From NCBI GenBank assembly GCA_029548585.1, contig JAKPNC010000177.1, positions 1-6,712 of the forward strand: a stretch of DNA of 6,712 nucleotides. Reading direction: 5' to 3'. Each line of letters starts with the position of its first letter. Positions within the stretch are counted from its first letter, which is position 1. This stretch comes from a bacterium (GTDB taxonomy: Bacteria > Ratteibacteria > UBA8468 > B48-G9 > JAFGKM01). Under the pieces are notes generated by a model. It saw nothing but the letters and a program-made list of their open reading frames with translations. It was not told the origin of the DNA and made no database searches. Positions 1-5,097 of this stretch are shown here, piece after piece. The position numbers and the translations under genes were made by a program.

Positions 1-420
1 GTAAGTCTCTACGAGAGCGCCGAAAACCATGGCCCTCATGCTTGCCTCGGGCTGTTTGGATGCCACGGCGATGCCGGCGGCGCAGACCTTGCCCTGGTGT
101 ATGGCTGAAAAAAGTCCAGATACGGCTATGGGAAGACACGCAAGGAGTATCTGGAGTCCCTGCAGGTTGCTGATTGTTGTCACCTGCCCGCCGAGAATGC
201 CTAGCTTCATCAGAACAAGAAACCCGGTCAGGAACCCGTAGATACCCTGGGTTCCGGGAAGGGCTACCAGAAGAAGCATTATGCCGAACTTGTCAGGTTC
301 TTCCGAAAGAACCCCGTTGGCCGCGCTTCCCGAATATCCGATGCCTATGCTTGAACCCGTTCCGCACAAAAAGACAGCCATTACCGCGCCGCAAAGAGCA
401 TAGATTATCCCCAATTCCAT
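1..420 (-). CDS. ntpK: V-type ATP synthase/ATPase subunit K (membrane rotor proteolipid), C-terminus cut by window edge
   Basis: Rotor-ring subunit of a V-type ATPase in the cytoplasmic membrane, carrying the coupling ion. The window holds 140 residues; family members of about 156-160 residues imply that only the last part of helix 4 is missing. Two helical hairpins are visible. Hairpin 1 has Gly-rich helix 1 (GTGSSIGIGYSGSAA, from about residue 20) and the LPGTQG motif at 54-59. Hairpin 2 has SGLFSAIHQGKV at 101-112 and the ion-carrying glutamate E138 in LVETY. From established knowledge of Enterococcus hirae NtpK, the Na+ ligands are L61, T64, Q65, Q110 and E139; the equivalents here are L54, T57, Q58, Q109 and E138, all present. 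I infer Na+ coupling. The start at 420 is chosen because GGAGGG lies 6 bases upstream; the in-frame ATG at 426 abuts that site. It lies 14 bases after etfA, and I see no terminator between them. Confidence 0.93.
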   Translation of the reverse strand, partial: MELGIIYALCGAVMAVFLCGTGSSIGIGYSGSAANGVLSEEPDKFGIMLLLVALPGTQGIYGFLTGFLVLMKLGILGGQVTTISNLQGLQILLACLPIAVSGLFSAIHQGKVCAAGIAVASKQPEASMRAMVFGALVETY

Positions 421-426
421 TTTCAT

Positions 427-432
427 CCCTCC
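427..432 (-). promoter_or_regulatory. Ribosome binding site of ntpK (GGAGGG)
   Basis: GGAGGG lies 6 bases before the ATG at 420 and directly touches the in-frame ATG at 426. The spacing decides for the inner start, whose protein begins MELGIIYA. The site lies wholly in the short etfA-ntpK gap. Confidence 0.7.
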
Positions 433-434
433 AT

Positions 435-1625
435 TTACGAATTCTTCTCTTTTATTTTTCTTGTCAGGGCAGGCAGAATCTCGAAAACGTCCCCCACGAT
501 ACCCAGGTTGGCCACCCTGAAAATAGGGGCCTCGGGATCCTTGTTTATCGCTATTATGTAGTCCGAGGTCTGCATACCGGCCAGGTGCTGTATGGCCCCT
601 GAAATACCGCATGCAATATATATTTTGGGCTTAACCGTCTTTCCCGTCTGGCCCACCTGGTGCGGATAAGGCATCCATCCGGCATCCACGGCCGCCCTTG
701 AAGCTCCGACAGCCCCGCCCAGGGCATCGGCCAGTTCCTTTATGAGTGCAAAGTTTTTCGGTTCCTTCATTCCCCTGCCGCCTGAAACAATGACCTCGGA
801 TTCCTGCAGGTCGACCATGTTCTCGACCTTCTGCCTTCCGCAGAACTCGACCCTGTTCTTCACGGCCGAAGGATCGAAAGGCTCGTTAACAACCTCCGCC
901 TTTGAGTCCCGGGAAACCGGGGCTTCATCGAAAATCTTGGGCCTTATGGTCGACATCTGAGGCCTGTGGTTCCTGCATACGATCCTTGCCATGAGGTTGC
1001 CCCCGAAAGTCGGCCTCGTCTGGAGGAGAAGCCTGGTCCCGGGATCGATGTCTATCCCCGTGCAGTCTGCGGTAAGCCCCGTCCTGACCATCGCCGCCAC
1101 CGAGGGGATGAAAGCCCTTCCCATCATGGTTGCCCCTGCTATCACTATGCTTGGCAAATACTTCTCAATGAGCCCTGCCATGGCCAGGGCGTAAGCCTCT
1201 TCCTGGAAATGGGCAAGGGATTCATCGTCTATTATGTAAACCTTGTCGGCGCCCCTGCTGCCGAGCTCCGCGGCAAAACCTTCGGTGCCGCTGCCTATGA
1301 CCACCCCGGAAACCTCTTCCCCGAGGGATTCCTTAAGCTTGAGGGCCCCGCTGAGCATCTCAAATGCAACGGGAGTGAGCTTGCCTTCCCTGCTTTCGGC
1401 AAAGAACCATATTCCCCTGTAATGGTTAAGGTCGGTCCTGGGAGCGGCCTTCTCTTCCTTCTCGAGGGCGCCTTCGGGGCAGACCTTAACGCACAGGCCG
1501 CAGAGAGTGCAGTTTTCGTTGATGTAAAGCTTGTCATCCTTTATCTCTATGGCATCAAAGGGACATTCCTTGATACATGTCCCGCAAAGGGTACACTTGT
1601 CGTGGGATATCTTTATCATAGCCAT
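435..1625 (-). CDS. etfA: Electron transfer flavoprotein alpha subunit with N-terminal 2x[4Fe-4S] ferredoxin domain
   Basis: Large ETF subunit, cytoplasmic, binds FAD and passes electrons with EtfB; 396 residues against roughly 310-340 for plain EtfA. The extra length is an N-terminal ferredoxin domain: C11-x2-C14-x2-C17-x3-C21-P and C39-x2-C42-x2-C45-x3-C49-P, enough for two [4Fe-4S] clusters. The EtfA N-terminal domain follows (about 68-260), then the FAD domain: SGGRGM 281-286, R310 in GASRAAVDAGW, VGQTGK 324-329, GISGAIQH 340-347, NKDPEAPIF 361-369 and GIVGD 375-379. Ferredoxin-fused EtfA is known from Acetobacterium woodii lactate dehydrogenase (LctC) and caffeyl-CoA reductase (CarE), both bifurcating complexes; a bifurcating role here is inferred. 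One oddity is that the usual ADYGIV reads ANLGIV at 372-377. Its ATG follows the etfB stop with no gap, and a GGGGG stretch inside the etfB end serves as a plausible ribosome site. Confidence 0.96.
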   Translation of the reverse strand: MAMIKISHDKCTLCGTCIKECPFDAIEIKDDKLYINENCTLCGLCVKVCPEGALEKEEKAAPRTDLNHYRGIWFFAESREGKLTPVAFEMLSGALKLKESLGEEVSGVVIGSGTEGFAAELGSRGADKVYIIDDESLAHFQEEAYALAMAGLIEKYLPSIVIAGATMMGRAFIPSVAAMVRTGLTADCTGIDIDPGTRLLLQTRPTFGGNLMARIVCRNHRPQMSTIRPKIFDEAPVSRDSKAEVVNEPFDPSAVKNRVEFCGRQKVENMVDLQESEVIVSGGRGMKEPKNFALIKELADALGGAVGASRAAVDAGWMPYPHQVGQTGKTVKPKIYIACGISGAIQHLAGMQTSDYIIAINKDPEAPIFRVANLGIVGDVFEILPALTRKIKEKNS

Positions 1626-2411
1626 TTAAACAACCCCCAGGTTTTTCAGTTCATTTAAAAGTATCCCGGCAAGATCTTCCGGTTCACCCTCAAATTTTTT
1701 CCCGTCCTTCTGCATCTGTTCCGTCCAAACGTCAACCACCCTCGTGGGAGAGCCTTCCTGCCCGTAGTTGCATTTTTCTCCGTCCATTTCGCAGCACCTG
1801 CACATGCTGACCACGGCTTTCTTCGCCTTGAGCATGCCCTTGAGAGAAGGTATGCGCGGCTGGTTTATCTCCTTGATTACCGTAATCAGCACGGGCGTCT
1901 TTGTCCTGACCTCTTCATAATGGTCTTCCATGAGCCTGACACAGTGGATCGAACCGGCAGAAATATCTATCACCTTGCTTACGTAGGTTATGTAAGGTAT
2001 GCCAAGGTGGTATGCTATCTCGGGCCCCACCTGCCCCGTGCTGCCGTCGAGGGTTTCCCTGCCGCAAACGATAACGTCAAAATCCTTCAGTTTTCTTATG
2101 CCGCAGCTCAGGATGTAAGAGGTTGCAAGGGTATCGCTGCCGGCAAACTCCCTGTCGGTCAGAAGAAGGGTATCGTCAACCCCCATTGCCACGGCTTCCC
2201 TGAGAGCTTTTTCAGCCTGGGGAGGACCCATGGATATGGCGGTAACCTTTCCCCCGAACCTTTCCCTTATTCTCACGGCTTCTTCTATCGCATAATTGTC
2301 ATAAGGGTTTATGACGCTTTCCACTCCTTCCCTGACTATCCTTTTCGTCTCGGGGTCTATCTTGACCTCGAAGGTATCAGGGACCTGTTTTACGCATACT
2401 ATTATATTCAT
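1626..2411 (-). CDS. etfB: Electron transfer flavoprotein beta subunit, bifurcating-type
   Basis: Small ETF subunit, 261 residues, a normal length. Family motifs: the N-terminus MNIIVCVKQVPDT, INPYDNYAIEEA at 34-45, MGPPQAEKALREA 61-73, GSDTLATSY 91-99, DGSTGQVGP 122-130, and the ETF-beta signature INQPRIPSLKGMLKAKK around 182-198. The GSDTLAT and DGSTGQVGP loops correspond to the nucleotide-binding loops which in bifurcating ETFs (Acidaminococcus, Clostridioides) hold the second FAD instead of AMP; that assignment is by resemblance, not proof. An oddity is a cysteine cluster C204-x-C206-C207-x6-C214 just before GSPTRVV (220-225), where I recall no such cluster in ordinary EtfB. It is first in the etfB-etfA-ntpK run. 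A GGGAG ribosome site lies 8 bases before the ATG, and regulatory structure fills the upstream gap. No acyl-CoA, lactate or other dehydrogenase partner is in the window, so the substrate is unknown. Confidence 0.96.
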   Translation of the reverse strand: MNIIVCVKQVPDTFEVKIDPETKRIVREGVESVINPYDNYAIEEAVRIRERFGGKVTAISMGPPQAEKALREAVAMGVDDTLLLTDREFAGSDTLATSYILSCGIRKLKDFDVIVCGRETLDGSTGQVGPEIAYHLGIPYITYVSKVIDISAGSIHCVRLMEDHYEEVRTKTPVLITVIKEINQPRIPSLKGMLKAKKAVVSMCRCCEMDGEKCNYGQEGSPTRVVDVWTEQMQKDGKKFEGEPEDLAGILLNELKNLGVV

Positions 2412-2437
2412 GCTTAAATCTCCCTTTCCTTTGCAGT

Positions 2438-2466
2438 ATTATCTTCTTATTCCGCCTGCCTCTTAA
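2438..2466 (-). promoter_or_regulatory. etfB: Candidate promoter P2 of etfB (TTAAGA - 17 - GATAAT)
   Basis: On the minus strand TTAAGA (2466-2461, 4 of 6 to TTGACA) and GATAAT (2443-2438, 5 of 6 to TATAAT) stand exactly 17 bases apart. Transcription would start near 2431, about 20 bases before the etfB ATG and just after the terminator. If real, etfB does not depend on read-through of the upstream structured element. Single-site matches of this quality also arise by chance. Confidence 0.4.
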
Positions 2467-2494
2467 AAAGGAAAAGCCGGCACAACGGCTTTTC
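2465..2494 (-). terminator. Intrinsic terminator (or attenuator) upstream of etfB
   Basis: A perfect 9-bp stem GAAAAGCCG / CGGCTTTTC (2494-2486 with 2479-2471) encloses a 6-base loop. On the minus strand it is followed by C and five T (2469-2465), giving GGCTTTTCCTTTTT. On the plus strand no U-run follows outside the stem, so it reads as a minus-strand terminator. It ends 53 bases before the etfB start codon. It could end a small RNA, end yraN read-through, or attenuate etfBA. Confidence 0.65.
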
Positions 2495-2607
2495 ATGCCG
2501 TCCAATACTTTTTATCCCGGCTTTTCAGCAGGCCAGCCCTTCCATGCCAGAGGCGCCGGGATTTGCCAGGCACGCAGGCCCCTATAGACTCCTGATGCCT
2601 GCCGGCC
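2465..2607 (-). ncRNA. Candidate structured RNA: small RNA or 5' leader/riboswitch-like element before etfB
   Basis: From the predicted start of P1 (about 2607) to the terminator is about 140 bases of non-coding, GC-rich sequence. Visible helices on the minus-strand RNA: GCAGGC (2602-2597) with GCCTGC (2577-2572); an 8-bp helix ATCCCGGC (2562-2555) with GCCGGGAT (2521-2514) enclosing 33 bases; a closing helix GCCGGCA (2606-2600) with TGCCGGC (2482-2476); and the terminator stem. Several exclude one another, because the terminator 3' arm has three possible partners. By eye I find none of the cores of TPP, SAM, cobalamin, lysine, glycine, c-di-GMP or Moco riboswitches, and no SRP RNA motif. It may be an attenuating leader of etfBA or a separate small RNA; a promoter-like pair just after the terminator keeps the second option open. 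That it is transcribed is inferred. Confidence 0.45.
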
Positions 2608-2692
2608 TTCATATTATATCACAAAAAGTCTTTTCCAAAAACCCGGGATGAAGGATTAAAAAAGGACGGAAACGCAAATGGCAGGCATCAAG
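2593..2692. repeat. Inverted repeat flanking promoter P1, starting directly after the yraN stop
   Basis: TGATGCCTGCC (2593-2603) and its exact reverse complement GGCAGGCATCA (2680-2690) are 76 bases apart. In RNA, two more pairs (one of them G-U) extend this to 13 bp, 2692-2680 with 2603-2591. One arm begins at the first base after the yraN stop codon; the other is the 5' end of the candidate RNA. The AT-rich promoter P1 lies in the loop. Confidence 0.6.
2613..2621 (-). promoter_or_regulatory. Promoter P1, extended -10 (TGATATAAT)
   Basis: On the minus strand a perfect TATAAT (2618-2613) is preceded by TG plus one base, the extended -10 form that tolerates a weak -35. No good -35 exists at 17 bases (TTTTTG); TTGGAA lies at 14 bases. 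It sits in an AT-rich island between yraN and the GC-rich structured segment. The predicted start is about 2605-2607, which makes the structured segment the 5' end of the transcript. Confidence 0.6.
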
Positions 2693-3040
2693 CTAAAGGT
2701 CTACCGGGAGGATGTTGATGATGTCTCCACTGTCACCGGAAAGGATGCTCAGAATCTCGAACCTGCACGGCATATCGTGGCCGTACTGCATCATGTAATG
2801 GCCCGAAGCCTTCACGAGCCTGGCCACCTTCCTGGCGTCTACCGCTTCTTCGGGATACCCGAACCTGGCGGAGCTTCTCGTCTTGACCTCTATGAAAACT
2901 ATCTCCCTGTCCTTCTCGGCAATTATGTCTATCTCTCCGGAACGGGTCCTGAAATTCCTGCAAAGTATCCTGTAGCCGCGCTTTTTGAGGAATTCGGCTC
3001 CTTTCTTTTCGCCGTCAGATCCAAGCTTCAGGCTGTCCAT
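2693..3040 (-). CDS. yraN: UPF0102 family protein YraN (endonuclease-like fold)
   Basis: Small cytoplasmic protein of 115 residues, the usual size. Family features in order: LGSDGEKKGAEFLKKRGYRIL at the N-terminus (E11 conserved), RNFRTRSGEIDII with G35-E36-I37-D38, VFIEVKTRSS with E51-V52-K53-T54-R55, then a FGYPEEAVDARK block ending in K71, and RFEIL at 93-97. The spaced E/D...E-x-K arrangement is that of the restriction-endonuclease-like superfamily. The function of YraN is not settled, and nuclease activity is inferred from the fold. The ATG start fits the family N-terminus; a weak AGG lies just upstream and the gap to rplS is 8 bases, so translation is probably coupled. It is last in the ribosomal operon. 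The rnhB gene often found between rplS and yraN is missing. No clear terminator follows directly. Confidence 0.93.
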   Translation of the reverse strand: MDSLKLGSDGEKKGAEFLKKRGYRILCRNFRTRSGEIDIIAEKDREIVFIEVKTRSSARFGYPEEAVDARKVARLVKASGHYMMQYGHDMPCRFEILSILSGDSGDIINILPVDL

Positions 3041-3048
3041 GGAACCTG

Positions 3049-3378
3049 TCAGTTCTTCTCCCTTGTGTAATACATCTTTGCCCTGGGAGCCATGCGGTTA
3101 TTCTTCCTGCTCTTCATGATCTCTATCTTTACAAGGCTGGGGGAATAAAGCATGAAAGTCCTTTCAACGCCTTCTCCGTAGGAAACCTTTCTTACCGTGA
3201 ACGTCTCCCTCCTGCCGCTTCCCTGCTTGCCTATGCACATGCCGTTGAATACCTGGACCCTCTCCTTCTCTCCTTCCTTGATCCTGACATGGACGGCCAC
3301 GTCGTCACCCGGCCAGAAAACGGGAAACTCCTTTTCGGGTATCAGCTGTTTTTCAAGCTCGTCTATCTTCTTGCTCAT
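3049..3378 (-). CDS. rplS: 50S ribosomal protein L19
   Basis: Large-subunit protein at the interface with the 30S subunit; 109 residues against a usual 110-120. Core family blocks are clear: FWPGDDVAVHVRIKEGEKER (21-40), VQVFNGMCIGKQGSGRRETFTV (41-62), RKVSYGEGVERTF (63-75) and YSPSLVKIEI (78-87). The C-terminus departs from the common form. Where the family usually has GKVRRAKLYYLR, this protein reads KSRKNNRMAPRAKMYYTRE (89-107), with about four to five extra residues before RAK and T in place of L near the end, and it stops right after. FPLHSP is FMLYSP. I take it as the only L19 copy and functional. The start is well supported by AAAGGAG about 6 bases upstream. It lies 25 bases after the oxidoreductase gene and 8 before yraN. 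Confidence 0.97.
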   Translation of the reverse strand: MSKKIDELEKQLIPEKEFPVFWPGDDVAVHVRIKEGEKERVQVFNGMCIGKQGSGRRETFTVRKVSYGEGVERTFMLYSPSLVKIEIMKSRKNNRMAPRAKMYYTREKN

Positions 3379-3403
3379 CTTTTTCTCCTTTGGCCTTCTA
3401 TTT

Positions 3404-4393
3404 TTAAAGATTTATGTGTTTTCCTGTGGCAGCCGACACATAAGCGGCCTCGAGGACCGCCATCGTGTCAAGGATTCTCCTGCCGCTTGAAACAGGCTCA
3501 GACTTCTCCATGACGCAACGCGCAAAATGTTCAAATTCGGCGCAATACGGGCTCTCCTTCATGTCACACTCTTCCGTCTTTCCGGAAGGCAGGTATATGA
3601 GCCGCCCCCTGCCGTCCGAAGAACAGGCCCCTTCCACCTGGAGGGAAAGCCCGCTTCCTGATATATCAAGGATGTTTGCCACTCCCTGTTCCCTGTAAGA
3701 ACCCTGGGAGGTTGCAAGGATCCCCCCTGGAAACTCCATCATCACGTAAGAACCGTCTTCAACGCCGGAATCCTGCCCGGCCTGGATAAAGGCGCTAACC
3801 TTTAAAGGCCTGCCGAAAATGTAAACCAGCAGGTCTATGCAGTGCGAGTTGACATTCATGATCTGCCCGCCGCCTGATATCTCCCTGTTCTCACGCCATC
3901 CGTCTTCGAGCTTCCCGTCCGGTATGCTGAAAGACCACCTTGCCCGTGCGGAAGCAACCCTTCCCAGGACCCCTTTTTTCACGGCTTCGAGAGCCCTGAT
4001 GTTGCACTCCTTGTACCTCAGGTGGTGGGCAACCATGAAGGTAACGCCGGCCTTGCTGCACTCTTCAACCATGAGCCGGGCTTCTTCAACGGAAAGGGCA
4101 ATGGGCTTTTCGCATATGACATGCTTTCCCGCCCGGGCGGCAGCCACGACCTGCGGGCAGTGAAGCTTATTGGGCGTAGCCACGGAGATAGCATCTATGC
4201 TTTTGTCGGAAAGCATCTCCTCGTAGCTCCCGTAACACCTCGTACCGCTGCCCGCGGAATCAAACTTTCTTATCCTTTCAAAATTCTTGTCGTATATTCC
4301 CGCAAGCTCAACCAGCCTGGAAGACCTTATCCCCGGTTCCTGGAATTTTTCGGCTATCGCACCGTAACCCACCATTCCGAGTTTCAGTTTCAA
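3404..4393 (-). CDS. Gfo/Idh/MocA family NAD(P)-dependent oxidoreductase inserted between trmD and rplS
   Basis: Cytoplasmic dehydrogenase of 329 residues, a normal family length. The N-terminal Rossmann domain has GYGAIA (9-14, the G-x-G-x-x-A fold motif), AGIYD at 31-35 ending beta-2, VATPNKLH (71-78) and the family signature CEKP at 94-97 with the conserved lysine K96. The C-terminal beta-sheet domain contains GGGQIMNVNSHCID (174-187), matching the family pattern GGG-x5-G-x-H-x2-D except that N replaces the glycine before SH; H184 and D187 are kept. Family members oxidise or epimerise sugars, inositols or related polyols. I cannot assign the substrate. The start is TTG at 4393, giving MKLKLGMVGYG; the first downstream ATG (codon 7) would delete strand beta-1. 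The start overlaps the trmD stop by 4 bases, so translational coupling is likely. Such a gene is not a usual member of the rpsP-trmD-rplS operon. Confidence 0.93.
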   Translation of the reverse strand: MKLKLGMVGYGAIAEKFQEPGIRSSRLVELAGIYDKNFERIRKFDSAGSGTRCYGSYEEMLSDKSIDAISVATPNKLHCPQVVAAARAGKHVICEKPIALSVEEARLMVEECSKAGVTFMVAHHLRYKECNIRALEAVKKGVLGRVASARARWSFSIPDGKLEDGWRENREISGGGQIMNVNSHCIDLLVYIFGRPLKVSAFIQAGQDSGVEDGSYVMMEFPGGILATSQGSYREQGVANILDISGSGLSLQVEGACSSDGRGRLIYLPSGKTEECDMKESPYCAEFEHFARCVMEKSEPVSSGRRILDTMAVLEAAYVSAATGKHINL

Positions 4394-5097
4394 TCTTCCT
4401 CCCTGGTTTCCCGCCGTTCAACGTATGCCCTGTAAAGATCGGGCCTGCGTTCTTTAGTTCTCATGAGAGCCTGTTTTTTCCTCCACTCCTCTATCCTGGA
4501 ATGATTCCCGGAAAGAAGGACCTCGGGAACCTTCATTCCGTTATACTCTTCCGGCCTCGTATAACAGGGCCAGTCAAGAAGCCCGCTAAAAAAACTGTCG
4601 TTTGCGGGAGATTCGCCGGGAAGGACTCCTTCAAGAAGCCTCACAACCCCTTCCACCATGACCATCGCGGGCAGTTCCCCTCCCGTAAGTGTGTAATCGC
4701 CAATTGAGATCTCTTCGTCGCATATTGAAGAAACCCTCTCGTCTATTCCTTCATAGTGGCCGCATATTATTATTAGCCCTTTTTCCCTGGAAAAGACAAC
4801 CGCCTTCTCCTGGGTAAAAAGGGTTCCCTGGGGAGTGGTCAGGATCACCTTTGAACCGGCGTTCTCTTCCTTTATTTTCTTTACGGCCTCAAAGAGAGGC
4901 TCGCACTTGAAAACCATTCCCCTGCCCCCGCCGTAGGGAGCATCGTCGACCTTCCTGTGCCTGTCTTCCGGATGAACAAAATCCCTGAGGTTCCATATCC
5001 GTATGTCAACCAGGTTATTTTTTCTTGCCCTGCCAATAATACTGCTTTCCAGGGGTGCAAAGACTTCAGGAAATATGGTTACTATGTCTATCCTCAT
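4390..5097 (-). CDS. trmD: tRNA (guanine37-N1)-methyltransferase TrmD
   Basis: Methylates N1 of G37 in tRNAs with G at position 36, using S-adenosylmethionine, to prevent +1 frameshifting; acts as a homodimer of the SPOUT class. At 235 residues it is a usual length. Motifs: MRIDIVTIFPE at the N-terminus, DDAPYGGGRGMV (51-62), LTTPQG (86-91), CGHYEGIDERV (112-122), ISIGDYTLTGGE (130-141) forming the trefoil-knot SAM site, R153 (equivalent to R154 of the Haemophilus/E. coli enzyme) and the catalytic aspartate D175 in LDWPCYTRP, where D169 of those enzymes lies. The usual LDYPHYTRP reads LDWPCYTRP, a mild change. The C-terminal tRNA-binding domain has VPEVLLSGNHSRIEEWR (190-206). The start overlaps the rpsP stop as ATGA. 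There is no rimM before it. Confidence 0.98.
   Translation of the reverse strand: MRIDIVTIFPEVFAPLESSIIGRARKNNLVDIRIWNLRDFVHPEDRHRKVDDAPYGGGRGMVFKCEPLFEAVKKIKEENAGSKVILTTPQGTLFTQEKAVVFSREKGLIIICGHYEGIDERVSSICDEEISIGDYTLTGGELPAMVMVEGVVRLLEGVLPGESPANDSFFSGLLDWPCYTRPEEYNGMKVPEVLLSGNHSRIEEWRKKQALMRTKERRPDLYRAYVERRETREED
4398..4403 (-). promoter_or_regulatory. Ribosome binding site that supports the TTG start at 4393 (GGGAGG)
   Basis: GGGAGG lies inside the end of trmD, 4 bases before the TTG. No ATG or GTG start in this frame falls in a position that keeps the N-terminal beta strand of the Rossmann fold. The strong site with the rare codon suggests translation tuned by coupling to trmD. Confidence 0.6.

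Noticed and set aside
966..1658. 230-residue open frame on the plus strand
   Set aside because: It is the antisense shadow of etfA, whose motifs are unambiguous; the translation has no recognisable domain and no ribosome site.
2545..2580. tRNA-like 3' end in the spacer (a CAAATCCCGG stretch followed by GGCGCCTCTGGCA, minus strand)
   Set aside because: No matching 5' acceptor strand, D-arm or anticodon arm can be found upstream; the similarity is a short chance match.
2465..2607. Bacterial SRP RNA or 6S RNA
   Set aside because: The SRP loop sequence GGAAGGNAGCAG is absent, and the fold is several hairpins rather than one long rod with a central bubble.
2640..2692. Intrinsic terminator for yraN at the CCTTTTTTAATCC stretch (minus strand)
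   Set aside because: A T-run exists but no stable hairpin directly precedes it.
2678..3070. 130-residue open frame on the plus strand over yraN
   Set aside because: Complementary strand of yraN, which carries the full UPF0102 motif set.
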